DNA from: Streptomyces spinosisporus
Lineage (GTDB): Bacteria > Actinomycetota > Actinomycetes > Streptomycetales > Streptomycetaceae
Assembly: GCF_022698145.1 (NCBI RefSeq)
Contig: NZ_JALDAX010000003.1
Location: 62,001 to 126,000 of the forward strand
DNA: 64,000 nucleotides
Direction of reading: 5' to 3'
Part shown: in pieces, positions 1-8,180 of the stretch
How positions within the stretch are numbered: position 1 is the first letter of the stretch
Layout of the letters: each line of letters starts with the position of its first letter
Position numbers and translations under genes: made by a program
The notes under the pieces: generated by a model
Database searches by the model: none
What the model was told of the DNA's origin: nothing
The model's input: the letters and a program-made list of their open reading frames with translations, nothing else

Positions 1-1094
1 CCCGCGTCTGGCACGGCAGCGAGAACCGTATGGAGGAACTGCGCCAGGCGCTGGAGAAGGACCCACCGCACCCGTCCGACCCGTTACGGTCCGGCCCCGT
101 GCCGCACCCCTGGCCGGGCGAGGCGCTCGGCGTGCGCGACGAGCACGGCACCGCGCTCTCCTACCGGCTGATCGCGGGCGGCCGCCCGCTCGGCACCCTC
201 GTCATCGGGCGGGCCGGACTGCTGCGCTTCCCCGACGAGGTCACCGGGCTGATCGAGGACCTCAGCCGCCGGGTGGCGCTCGCCATCGGCGCGGCCCGCC
301 AGTACGCCCGCCAGGCCACCATCAGCCAGGTCCTGCAGCGCGGACTGCTGCCCGCCGCCGTCGCCGAGATCCCCGGAGTGCGCAGCGCCCTCGTCTACGA
401 ACCGTGCGACAAGGGCGGCCCCAGCGGCGACTTCTACGACCTCTTCCCGGCCGGCGACGGCCGCTGGTGCTTCGCCGTCGGCGACGTCCAGGGCAAGGGC
501 CCCGAGGCCGCCGTGGTGATCGGCCTGGCCCGCCCCTGGCTGCGCCTCCTCGCGCGTGAGGGCTACCGCGTCGCCGACGTCCTGGACCGCCTCAACCGCC
601 TCCTCCTCGACGACGCCACCGAGGCCGCCGACGCCGCGGCCCGCGCCCTGGTACGGCAGCCCACCCCCGGCGACGGCCCGCAGACCCGGTTCCTCTCCCT
701 CCTCTACGGCGAGCTGGCCCCCTTCGACGGTGGCGTCCGCTGCACCCTCGCCTCCGCGGGCCATCCGCTCCCGCTGCTGCTCGGCCCCGACGGCGGGGTC
801 CGCACGGCAGCGCGCCCGCAGACCCTGCTCGGGGTGATCGAGGACGAGACGTACACCAGCGAGACCTTCGAGCTGGGCCCCGGGGACAGCCTGCTGTGCG
901 TCACGGACGGGGTGACGGAGCGCCGCTCCGGCTCGCGCATGTTCGACGACGCCGACGGGCTCGCGGAGGTCCTCGCCGGGTGCGCGGGACTGAGCGCCGA
1001 ACTGATCGCGGAGCGCATCCGCAGGCTGGTGCACGAGTTCGGCGGGCGGCCGCCGGAGGACGACCTGGCGCTGCTGGTGCTGCAGGCGGAGTAG
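1..1094 (+). CDS. SpoIIE-family PP2C protein phosphatase, 5' truncated
   Basis: C-terminal part of a serine phosphatase that would dephosphorylate an anti-sigma-factor antagonist or similar partner. The frame stays open to base 3 (RVWHGSENR precedes the first ATG at 30), so the true start probably lies upstream. Roughly residues 40-95 after that ATG look like the end of a GAF-type sensor (LIAGGRPLGTLVIGR). A PP2C domain follows, with GDFYD, GDVQGKG and the terminal metal motif PPEDDLALLVL. The leucine at 84-86 is encoded by TTA, the only in-frame TTA I found in the window, which in Streptomyces makes translation depend on the bldA tRNA. The sensory N-terminus and the exact partner cannot be seen. 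Confidence 0.85.
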   Translation, partial: RVWHGSENRMEELRQALEKDPPHPSDPLRSGPVPHPWPGEALGVRDEHGTALSYRLIAGGRPLGTLVIGRAGLLRFPDEVTGLIEDLSRRVALAIGAARQYARQATISQVLQRGLLPAAVAEIPGVRSALVYEPCDKGGPSGDFYDLFPAGDGRWCFAVGDVQGKGPEAAVVIGLARPWLRLLAREGYRVADVLDRLNRLLLDDATEAADAAARALVRQPTPGDGPQTRFLSLLYGELAPFDGGVRCTLASAGHPLPLLLGPDGGVRTAARPQTLLGVIEDETYTSETFELGPGDSLLCVTDGVTERRSGSRMFDDADGLAEVLAGCAGLSAELIAERIRRLVHEFGGRPPEDDLALLVLQAE

Positions 1095-1125
1095 GGCTTC
1101 GCGCGCGTGCTGGACAATGGAAGGC

Positions 1126-2358
1126 ATGCCTTCCGCACTCCCCGACGGCGAGCCGGTCCCCGCCGACGGCGCCCTGCCCGCGTCCGCGCTCACCGCCGCA
1201 GCCGACCGCCCCCTCGGCTTCTATCTGCACGTCCCGTACTGCGCGACCCGCTGCGGCTACTGCGACTTCAACACCTACACCGCCACCGAGCTGCGCGGCA
1301 CCGGCGGCGTCCTCGCCTCCCGCGACAACTACGCGGACACCCTGACCGACGAGATCCGCCTGGCCCGCAAGGTCCTGGGCGACGATCCGCGCTCGGTCCG
1401 CACGGTCTTCGTGGGCGGCGGCACGCCCACGCTGCTGGCCGCGGACGATCTCGTACGGATGCTGGGCGCGATCCGCGACGAGTTCGGCCTCGCACCGGAC
1501 GCGGAGGTCACGACGGAGGCGAACCCGGAGTCGGTGGACCCCGCGTATCTCGCCGCGCTGAGGGAGGGCGGCTTCAACCGCGTCTCCTTCGGCATGCAGA
1601 GCGCCAAGCAGCACGTGCTGAAGGTCCTGGACCGCACGCACACCCCGGGCCGCCCCGAGGCGTGCGTGGCGGAGGCCCGCGCGGCGGGCTTCGAGCACGT
1701 CAACCTGGATCTGATCTACGGCACACCGGGAGAGACGGACGACGACTGGCGGGCCTCCCTGGACGCGGCGATCGGCGCCGGACCCGACCACATCTCGGCC
1801 TACGCCCTGATCGTCGAGGAGGGCACCCAGCTCGCCCGCCGCATCCGCCGGGGCGAGATCCCGATGACGGACGACGACGAGCACGCGGACCGCTACCTCA
1901 TCGCGGACGAAATCATGTCGAAGGCCGGCTTCGACTGGTACGAGGTCTCCAACTGGGCCACCTCCGAGGCGGCCCGCTGCCTGCACAACGAGCTGTACTG
2001 GCGCGGCGCCGACTGGTGGGGCGCGGGCCCCGGCGCACACTCCCACGTCGGCGGGGTGCGCTGGTGGAACGTGAAGCACCCGGGCGCGTACGCGGCGGCG
2101 CTGGCGCAGGGGCGGTCACCGGGCGCCGGGCGCGAACTCCTCTCCGAGGAGGACCGCCGAGTGGAACGCATCCTGCTGGAGCTGCGGCTGCGGGACGGCG
2201 TACCGCTGGCGCTGCTTCGGGAGGCGGGCCTGGCGGCGTCGCGGCGAGCGCTGGGGGAGGGACTCCTGGAAACCGGCCCGTACGAGGCCGGGAGGGCCGT
2301 GCTGACACTGCGGGGGCGGTTGCTGGCGGATGCGGTGGTGCGGGATCTGGTGGACTGA
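1126..2358 (+). CDS. hemW: HemW, radical SAM heme chaperone
   Basis: HemW is a cytosolic radical SAM protein of the HemN family that handles heme. It was once annotated as oxygen-independent coproporphyrinogen III oxidase. The 4Fe-4S motif CATRCGYC (CxxxCxxC) sits near residue 40, followed by a GGGTPT motif and EANPES, as in the family. About 410 residues is the normal length. I chose the ATG at 1126 because a -10-like GACAAT lies at 1113-1118, which would give a leaderless transcript; an in-frame ATG at 1117 is the alternative. It lies next to hrcA-dnaJ, as in other streptomycetes. Confidence 0.93.
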   Translation: MPSALPDGEPVPADGALPASALTAAADRPLGFYLHVPYCATRCGYCDFNTYTATELRGTGGVLASRDNYADTLTDEIRLARKVLGDDPRSVRTVFVGGGTPTLLAADDLVRMLGAIRDEFGLAPDAEVTTEANPESVDPAYLAALREGGFNRVSFGMQSAKQHVLKVLDRTHTPGRPEACVAEARAAGFEHVNLDLIYGTPGETDDDWRASLDAAIGAGPDHISAYALIVEEGTQLARRIRRGEIPMTDDDEHADRYLIADEIMSKAGFDWYEVSNWATSEAARCLHNELYWRGADWWGAGPGAHSHVGGVRWWNVKHPGAYAAALAQGRSPGAGRELLSEEDRRVERILLELRLRDGVPLALLREAGLAASRRALGEGLLETGPYEAGRAVLTLRGRLLADAVVRDLVD

Positions 2359-2457
2359 TCACTCCGGCGAGTGAATCGGTGCGGAGCGCCGGTTCGATCC
2401 CTAACCTGGTTCGTAGGCTGCCGCTGACAGTATGCGGCGAATGTGGAGGCCACGGAG

Positions 2458-3036
2458 ATGACCGCTGTGGACGAACGTGGAGTCGCAGAGTTCTTCGAGG
2501 GGTTCGAGCCACCCGACGGACTCAAGGTGGAGCTTCTGCGGGGGGAAATCGTGATGATGGCCAGCCCGGATCTGTTGCACAACCTCAACGTGTTGCTCAC
2601 GGAGAGGCAGATCCCACTGGATCGCTGGTATCCCCTTCAAACCCAGGACATCGACATCGTGGACGAGGCCAGTGAGCCCGTACCGGACCTTGTGGTCGTG
2701 GCGCGCGATGCCCTGCCCGCCTCGGGCCGCCTTATGCCGTGCAGCCTGATCACGATGGTTGTCGAGGTCGTCTCCAAGACCAGCGTCCAGCGGGACTATG
2801 ACGTCAAGCGGTCGATCTATGCAGCCGGCAACGTGCCCGCCTACCTCATCGTGGATCCGATCATGGCGCAGTGCGTCCTGCTGACGAGGCCCAAGGGAGA
2901 GGGAGAGCACGCCGACTACCAGCGGCAGCAGATCACCAAGTTCGGAGCGCCGCTGCCGCTGGAGGAACTGGGACTCGAACTGGACACCAGCCAGTTTGGA
3001 ACGTTCCCCAACGCTAGGCCCCACCGCTACCCGTGA
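2458..3036 (+). CDS. Uma2-family restriction-endonuclease-like protein (DUF820)
   Basis: A PD-(D/E)xK-fold protein of the Uma2/DUF820 family, which is expanded in cyanobacteria and actinomycetes; the cellular role is unknown. Visible family landmarks are KVELLRGEI near the start, PDLVVV, the EVVSKTS strand holding the acidic catalytic residue, then DVKRSIYAAG and YLIVDP. The ATG at 2458 is preceded by GGAGG at 2445-2449 with 8 bases between them; an in-frame GTG at 2443 would put that site inside the gene. Third codon positions are visibly less G/C-rich than in the neighbours, suggesting acquisition. The 3' end overlaps the convergent DUF3097 gene by 23 nt. Confidence 0.85.
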   Translation: MTAVDERGVAEFFEGFEPPDGLKVELLRGEIVMMASPDLLHNLNVLLTERQIPLDRWYPLQTQDIDIVDEASEPVPDLVVVARDALPASGRLMPCSLITMVVEVVSKTSVQRDYDVKRSIYAAGNVPAYLIVDPIMAQCVLLTRPKGEGEHADYQRQQITKFGAPLPLEELGLELDTSQFGTFPNARPHRYP

Positions 3037-3829
3037 CGAAGTCGATCAGTTCCTCCACCCGCCCCAGCAGCTCAGGCTCCAGGTCCTTGTAGGACCCCAC
3101 CCGCTGCAGGATCGCCTGCCACACCGCCCCGGTGTTCTCCGGCGGCCACCCCAGCGCCCGGCACACCCCCGTCTTCCAGTCCTGCCCGTGCGGGACGCGC
3201 GGCCAGGAGTCGATGCCGAGGGACGTCGGCTTCACGGCCTCCCAGATGTCGATGTACGGGTGCCCGACCACGAGGGCGTGCTCGCTCGTCACCGACTCCG
3301 CGATGCGCCACTCCTTCGAGCCCGGCACCAGATGGTCCACCAGCACCCCCAGCCGCGCGTCCGGACCCGGCGCGAACTCCGCCACGATCGCCGGCAGGTC
3401 GTCCACGCCGCCCAGGTACTCCACGACCACACCCTCGATGCGCAGGTCGTCGCCCCACACCTTCTCGACGAGTTCGGCGTCGTGGCGCCCCTCGACGTAG
3501 ATGCGCCCGGCGCGGGCCACGCGCGCCCGCGCGCCCGGGACAGCCACCGAACCGGACGCCGTACGGGAGGGACGTACAGGAGCGGACGACGACGGCCGTA
3601 CGAGCGTCACCACCCGGCCCTCCAGCAGGAACCCCCGCGGCTCCAGCGGGAACACCCGGTGCTTGCCGAACCGGTCCTCCAGGGTCACCGTGCCCGCCTC
3701 GCAGCGGATCACCGCCCCGCAGAAACCGGTGCCGGGCTCCTCCACCACCAGCCCGGGCTCGGCCGCGACCTCCGGGGCGGGCTTGGACTTCTTCCACGGC
3801 GGGGTCAGATCGGCGGAGTACTGGCGCAT
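3014..3829 (-). CDS. DUF3097 family protein
   Basis: Conserved actinobacterial protein of unknown function, about 271 residues from the ATG at 3829 (MRQYSADL). Its middle contains RIYVEGRHDAELVEKVWG followed by a hydrophobic strand and LGGVDDL. This spacing of one Glu and later Asp residues resembles a Toprim nucleotidyl-transfer fold; that is inference only. The end is rich in conserved aromatic and charged residues (PYIDIWEAVKP, SWPRVPHGQDWK). An upstream open frame reaching 4363 lies inside the MBL gene and looks spurious. It is convergent with the Uma2 gene and probably follows the MBL gene transcriptionally. Confidence 0.85.
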   Translation of the reverse strand: MRQYSADLTPPWKKSKPAPEVAAEPGLVVEEPGTGFCGAVIRCEAGTVTLEDRFGKHRVFPLEPRGFLLEGRVVTLVRPSSSAPVRPSRTASGSVAVPGARARVARAGRIYVEGRHDAELVEKVWGDDLRIEGVVVEYLGGVDDLPAIVAEFAPGPDARLGVLVDHLVPGSKEWRIAESVTSEHALVVGHPYIDIWEAVKPTSLGIDSWPRVPHGQDWKTGVCRALGWPPENTGAVWQAILQRVGSYKDLEPELLGRVEELIDFVTGSGGA

Positions 3830-3863
3830 TCGGATGACGATAGGAGAAGGGGACGGGCCATGG

Positions 3864-4592
3864 TCACGACACGCCGAAACGGGCCGCCAGCTCGTCCCGC
3901 TGAGCCCGTACGAAGGCCGCGTCCACCACCGCTCCGTGACCGGGCACGTACAGCGCGTCGTCCCCGCCCAGATCGAGCAGCCGGTCCAGGGCGGCGGGCC
4001 AGTGCGACGGTACGGCGTCGGGGCCCGCCTGGGGCTCGCCCGACTCCTCGACCAGGTCGCCGCAGAAGACCACCTCGGGCGGGCCCGGCACCAGCACCAC
4101 CAGGTCGTGGGCGGTGTGCCCGGGCCCCACGTTCGCCAGCAGGACCTGCCGCCCGCCGCCCAGGTCGAGGGTCCACTCGCCGGAGACGAGATGCCGGGGC
4201 GCGACGAGGGCGTCCACGGCCTCCTCCGCCGCGCGCGCCGGCAATCCGTTGCCCACCGCGTCCGCCCGCAGCTCCTCGCGCGCGTGCCGGGCCCCGAACA
4301 CCGCGTCCAGGCCCACCGCCCCGTACACCTCCGCGCCCGCGAACGCCGCCGCCCCGAGGACATGGTCGAAGTGGGGATGCGTGAGCGCGAGATGAGTCAC
4401 ACGGTGACCGGCCAGCTCCTGCGCCTCGGTGCGCAACCGCGCGCCCTCCGCGAGGCTCGACCCCGCGTCGACCACGAGCGCGGTGTCCTCGCCCACGACC
4501 AGCCCCGCCGTGCAGTCCCACCCGGGAAGCCGCAGGCGACCCACCGAGGCCGACACCCGCTCCCACCCGAGGTCTTCCCAAGTCACCGTCAT
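3864..4592 (-). CDS. MBL-fold metallo-hydrolase
   Basis: A 242-residue metallo-beta-lactamase-fold hydrolase. The metal-binding signature THPHFDH is near residue 70, a later histidine is in GPGHTAHD, an Asp ligand is in FCGDLVEE, and the C-terminal PGHGAVVD supplies the last histidine. The set is complete, so an active dinuclear zinc hydrolase is likely. No signal peptide is seen, so it acts in the cytoplasm. The length and the GHT plus GDL motifs fit the glyoxalase II-like or SoxH-like subgroup; the substrate cannot be told. It diverges from hrcA across a short promoter region. Confidence 0.88.
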   Translation of the reverse strand: MTVTWEDLGWERVSASVGRLRLPGWDCTAGLVVGEDTALVVDAGSSLAEGARLRTEAQELAGHRVTHLALTHPHFDHVLGAAAFAGAEVYGAVGLDAVFGARHAREELRADAVGNGLPARAAEEAVDALVAPRHLVSGEWTLDLGGGRQVLLANVGPGHTAHDLVVLVPGPPEVVFCGDLVEESGEPQAGPDAVPSHWPAALDRLLDLGGDDALYVPGHGAVVDAAFVRAQRDELAARFGVS

Positions 4593-4678
4593 ACGGCGAC
4601 GCTAGCGGTACGAGCCGCTCCGTCAGGGACTGCCTTGCCCGGGGCGTACCCCACCGCCGTACACTGGGCCGGGGAACT

Positions 4679-4705
4679 CTGGCACTCGGACGGACAGAGT
4701 GCCAG
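4679..4705 (+). promoter_or_regulatory. CIRCE operator for HrcA
   Basis: A perfect inverted repeat, CTGGCACTC, nine bases, then GAGTGCCAG, in the classic 9-9-9 CIRCE geometry (usual consensus TTAGCACTC-N9-GAGTGCTAA) with G/C at the outer positions. It lies 41 bases upstream of hrcA. A plausible promoter just upstream has TTGCCC at 4635-4640 and TACACT at 4660-4665 (19 bp spacing), so the operator would sit over the transcription start. HrcA bound here would repress its own hrcA-dnaJ operon until heat shock. Confidence 0.92.
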
Positions 4706-4746
4706 GCCGAGCGCCAGGGGACGACTTCGGGAGGTGTGTGCGCGAG

Positions 4747-5763
4747 ATGCTGAGTGAACGACGGCTCCAAGTGCTGCGCGCCATCGTCCAGGACTATGTC
4801 GGCACCGAGGAGCCGGTGGGCTCCAAGGCCCTGACCGAGCGGCACAGCCTCGGCGTCTCCCCGGCCACCGTGCGCAACGACATGGCGGCCCTGGAGGACG
4901 AGGGCTTCATCGCCCAGCCCCACACCAGCGCCGGCCGCATCCCGACCGACAAGGGCTACCGGCTCTTCGTCGACAAGCTCGCCGGCGTCAAGCCGATGTC
5001 CGCGCCCGAGCGGCGCGCCATCCAGAACTTCCTCGACGGCGCCGTCGACCTCGACGACGTCGTGGCCCGCACCGTGCGGCTGCTCGCGCAGCTCACCCGC
5101 CAGGTCGCGGTCGTGCAGTACCCCTCGCTGACCCGCTCGACGGTGCGGCACGTGGAGCTGCTGTCGCTCGCCCCCGCGCGCGTGATGCTCGTGCTGATCA
5201 CCGACACCGGGCGGGTCGAGCAGCGCATGGTGGACTGCCCGGCGCCGTTCGGCGAGGCCTCGCTCGCCGATCTGCGGGCGCGGCTCAACAGCCGCGTCAC
5301 GGGCCGCCGGTTCGCCGACGTGCCCCGGCTGGTGGAGGACCTGCCCGAGGCCTTCGACGTCGAGGACCGGGGCACCGTCTCGACGGTCCTGTCCACCCTC
5401 CTCGAAACCCTCGTCGAGGAGAACGAGGAGCGGCTGATGATCGGCGGCACCGCCAATCTGACCCGCTTCGGACATGACTTCCCCCTCACCATCCGCCCGG
5501 TGCTGGAGGCCCTGGAGGAGCAGGTCGTGCTCCTCAAGTTGCTTGGTGAGGCGGGGGATTCGGGCATGACGGTGCGCATCGGGCACGAGAACGCCTATGA
5601 GGGACTCAACTCCACTTCTGTGGTGTCGGTGGGCTACGGTTCGGGCGGCGAGGCAGTCGCCAAGCTCGGCGTGGTCGGACCGACCCGCATGGACTACCCG
5701 GGAACGATGGGAGCGGTACGCGCAGTGGCACGGTACGTCGGACAGATCCTGGCGGAGTCGTAA
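4747..5763 (+). CDS. hrcA: Heat-inducible transcriptional repressor HrcA
   Basis: Repressor of class I heat-shock genes through CIRCE. The N-terminal winged helix is clear ([17 protein letters not shown], then EEPVGSKAL and [13 protein letters not shown]). The dimerisation and GAF-like regions follow and the protein ends near QILAES. At 338 residues it has the usual length. The start is ATG 4747. GGGAGG at 4730-4735 serves this start at 11 bases, while a GTG at 4738 would be too close to it. dnaJ follows directly after the stop codon, so the pair is one operon under the CIRCE upstream. Confidence 0.95.
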   Translation: MLSERRLQVLRAIVQDYVGTEEPVGSKALTERHSLGVSPATVRNDMAALEDEGFIAQPHTSAGRIPTDKGYRLFVDKLAGVKPMSAPERRAIQNFLDGAVDLDDVVARTVRLLAQLTRQVAVVQYPSLTRSTVRHVELLSLAPARVMLVLITDTGRVEQRMVDCPAPFGEASLADLRARLNSRVTGRRFADVPRLVEDLPEAFDVEDRGTVSTVLSTLLETLVEENEERLMIGGTANLTRFGHDFPLTIRPVLEALEEQVVLLKLLGEAGDSGMTVRIGHENAYEGLNSTSVVSVGYGSGGEAVAKLGVVGPTRMDYPGTMGAVRAVARYVGQILAES

Positions 5764-6900
5764 GTGGCCACCGACTATTACGCCGTACTCGGCGTGCGCC
5801 GCGACGCGTCGCAGGAAGAGATCAAGAAGGCCTTCCGGCGGCTCGCGCGCGAGCTGCATCCGGACGTCAACCCCGATCCGAAGACCCAGGAGCGGTTCAA
5901 GGAGATCAACGCCGCCTACGAGGTGCTCTCCGACCCGCAGAAGAAGCAGGTCTACGACCTCGGCGGCGACCCGCTCTCGCAGTCGGGCGGCGGTGGCGCG
6001 GGCGGCTTCGGGGCCGGCGGCTTCGGGAACTTCTCGGACATCATGGACGCGTTCTTCGGTACGGCGTCGCAGCGCGGCCCGCGCTCGCGCACCCGCCGCG
6101 GCCAGGACGCCATGATCCGGCTGGAGATCGAGCTCGACGAGGCCGCCTTCGGCACGACCAAGGACATCCAGGTCGACACGGCGATCGTCTGCTCCACCTG
6201 CAACGGCGAGGGCGCGGCACCCGGCACCACCGCCCAGACCTGCGACATGTGCCGCGGCCGCGGTGAGGTCTCGCAGGTCACCCGGTCCTTCCTGGGCCAG
6301 GTCATGACCTCGCGGCCCTGCCCGCAGTGCCAGGGCTTCGGCACCGTGGTGCCCAGCCCCTGCCCGGAGTGCGCGGGCGACGGCCGGGTCCGCTCCCGCC
6401 GCACCCTCACGGTCAAGATCCCGGCCGGTGTGGACAACGGCACCCGGATCCAGCTCGCGGGCGAGGGCGAGGTCGGCCCCGGCGGCGGCCCCGCCGGCGA
6501 CCTCTACGTCGAGATCCACGAGCTGCCGCACTCCACCTTCCAGCGGCGCGGCGACGACCTGCACTGCACGGTCACCATCCCGATGACCGCGGCGGCCCTC
6601 GGCACCAAGGTCCCGCTGGAGACGCTGGACGGCATGGAGGAGGTCGACATCCGGCCCGGCACCCAGTCCGGCCAGTCGATCCCGCTGCACGGCCGGGGCG
6701 TCACGCACCTGCGCGGCGGCGGCCGGGGCGACCTCGTCGTCCACGTCGAGGTCCAGACCCCGACCAAGCTCGACCCCGAACAGGAACGCCTCCTGCGCGA
6801 ACTGTCCAAACTGCGCGGAGAGGAGCGCCCACAGGGGCAGTTCCAGCCCGGGCAGCAAGGGTTGTTCTCGCGTCTGAAGGACGCCTTCAACGGGCGTTGA
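5764..6900 (+). CDS. dnaJ: Molecular chaperone DnaJ
   Basis: DnaJ co-chaperone that stimulates DnaK ATPase. It begins with GTG immediately after the hrcA stop. The J domain carries the HPD motif ([10 protein letters not shown], about residue 36), followed by a Gly/Phe-rich stretch. The four zinc-finger repeats are [24 protein letters not shown] and CPECAGDG, and a C-terminal substrate domain follows. At 378 residues this is the hrcA-linked second DnaJ typical of Streptomyces. It ends with [19 protein letters not shown] second copy of that coding tail lies 102 nt downstream in the same frame, behind the UGA stop. Confidence 0.96.
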   Translation: MATDYYAVLGVRRDASQEEIKKAFRRLARELHPDVNPDPKTQERFKEINAAYEVLSDPQKKQVYDLGGDPLSQSGGGGAGGFGAGGFGNFSDIMDAFFGTASQRGPRSRTRRGQDAMIRLEIELDEAAFGTTKDIQVDTAIVCSTCNGEGAAPGTTAQTCDMCRGRGEVSQVTRSFLGQVMTSRPCPQCQGFGTVVPSPCPECAGDGRVRSRRTLTVKIPAGVDNGTRIQLAGEGEVGPGGGPAGDLYVEIHELPHSTFQRRGDDLHCTVTIPMTAAALGTKVPLETLDGMEEVDIRPGTQSGQSIPLHGRGVTHLRGGGRGDLVVHVEVQTPTKLDPEQERLLRELSKLRGEERPQGQFQPGQQGLFSRLKDAFNGR

Positions 6901-7002
6901 CGTGGGCGGCCGGGGTCCGGGGGTTGTCCCCCGGATGGGCACAGTCAGCCCGGGCAGCAGGGGTTGTTCTCGCGCCTGAAGGACGCGTTCAACGGGCGCT
7001 GA
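6844..7002 (+). repeat. Tandem in-frame duplication of the dnaJ 3' end
   Basis: Bases 6844-6900, the last 18 dnaJ codons plus stop, recur at 6946-7002. Four of 57 positions differ and all four are synonymous (CAA/CAG, CGT/CGC, GCC/GCG, CGT/CGC). The offset of 102 nt keeps the dnaJ frame, with no stop between the two copies apart from the dnaJ UGA itself. The linker encodes RGRPGSGGCPPDGHS and contains a stem-loop. Confidence 0.95.
6916..6935 (+). terminator. Stem-loop after dnaJ (terminator-like)
   Basis: A perfect hairpin with an 8 bp stem: TCCGGGGG, loop TTGT, CCCCCGGA. It begins 15 nt after the dnaJ UGA. There is no T-run, as usual in Streptomyces. It may end hrcA-dnaJ transcripts, or stall ribosomes just past the stop codon; the sequence alone does not decide between these. 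Confidence 0.6.
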
Positions 7003-7103
7003 CCGCAGCCGTTCCCGTATCGGCCGACGGGGGTCGTTCCTGTGGCGTATGCCACGGCGCGACCCGATTCGGACTTGTTCGGAGGACGTGACAACATGCC
7101 GTC

Positions 7104-8180
7104 ATGTCCTCCGCGCTGACCGATCTTTTCCCGCATCCGATCGTGCAGGCCCCGATGGCGGGCGGCATTTCCGTGCCGCATCTCGCACAGGCCGTGTCCG
7201 AGGCCGGCGGGCTGGGGTTCTTGGCTGCCGGGTACAAGACGGCCGACGGCATGTACCAGGAGATCAAGCAGCTCAGGGGACTGAGCAACCGCCCGTTCGG
7301 CGTGAACCTCTTCGTGCCGCAGCCCGAGTACGCCGACCCCGGCGCCGTGGAGATCTACGCCCACCAACTCGCGGGCGAGGCCGCCTGGTACGAGACCGAG
7401 CTCGGCGACCCGGACAGCGGCCGCGACGACGGCTTCGACGTAAAGCTCGCGGTGCTGCTCGACAACCCCGTGCCGGTGGTCTCCTTCCACTTCGGCGTGC
7501 CCAGCCGCGAGGTGATCGACTCCCTGCACCGCGTGGGGACCTTCACCCTGGCCGCCGCGACGACCGCGGAGGAGGCCCTCGCCGTGGAGCGGGCGGGCGC
7601 CGACGGAGTGATCGCCCAGGGTGTGGAGGCCGGCGGTCACCAGGGCACGCACCGCGACGTCCCGGAGCGGGGCGGCGCGGGCATCGGCCTGCTCTCCCTG
7701 GTCGCCCAGGTCCGCGAGACCGTGAGCATCCCGATCATCGCCGCCGGCGGCATCATGCGCGGCGGGCAGATCGCCGCGGTGCTGGCGGCGGGCGCGAGCG
7801 CGGCCCAGCTCGGCACCGCCTTCCTCGTCACGCCGGAGTCCGGCGCCAGTGCCGTCCACAAACAGGCCCTGACCAACCCGCTGTTCGCCCGCACGGAGCT
7901 GACCCGCGCGTTCACCGGACGCCCGGCTCGCGGCCTGGTCAACCGCTTCCTGCGCGAGCACGGCCCCTACGCCCCCGCCGCCTACCCCGAGGTCCACCAC
8001 CTCACCGCGCCCCTGCGCAAGAAGGCCGCCGCGTCCGGTGACGCGCAGGGCATGGCGTTGTGGGCGGGACAGGGCCACCGCATGGCGCGCGAACTCCCGG
8101 CCGGGCAGCTGGTGGAGGTCCTGGCCGCCGAACTCGACGCGGCCAGGACAGCGTTGTCGGCCAAGGGGGACCTGCGATGA
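7104..8180 (+). CDS. Nitronate monooxygenase (2-nitropropane dioxygenase family)
   Basis: FMN-dependent TIM-barrel enzyme that oxidises alkyl nitronates and protects against propionate-3-nitronate or similar toxins. Family signatures are PIVQAPMAGG at the N-terminus, GFLAAGYK, GVNLFVP, the flavin and substrate segment EAGGHQGTHRD, and AAGGIMRGGQIAAVLAAGA binding the FMN phosphate. The length is 358 residues, cytoplasmic, no signal peptide. The stop overlaps the rsmE start as ATGA, so the two are translationally coupled. Confidence 0.93.
   Translation: MSSALTDLFPHPIVQAPMAGGISVPHLAQAVSEAGGLGFLAAGYKTADGMYQEIKQLRGLSNRPFGVNLFVPQPEYADPGAVEIYAHQLAGEAAWYETELGDPDSGRDDGFDVKLAVLLDNPVPVVSFHFGVPSREVIDSLHRVGTFTLAAATTAEEALAVERAGADGVIAQGVEAGGHQGTHRDVPERGGAGIGLLSLVAQVRETVSIPIIAAGGIMRGGQIAAVLAAGASAAQLGTAFLVTPESGASAVHKQALTNPLFARTELTRAFTGRPARGLVNRFLREHGPYAPAAYPEVHHLTAPLRKKAAASGDAQGMALWAGQGHRMARELPAGQLVEVLAAELDAARTALSAKGDLR

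Noticed and set aside
3805..6942. Very long minus-strand open frame (1045 codons) opposite hrcA and dnaJ
   Set aside because: It is antisense to two certain genes, its translation is low-complexity Arg/Gly/Ala/Val-rich, and it has no domain. High G+C removes stop codons on the opposite strand.
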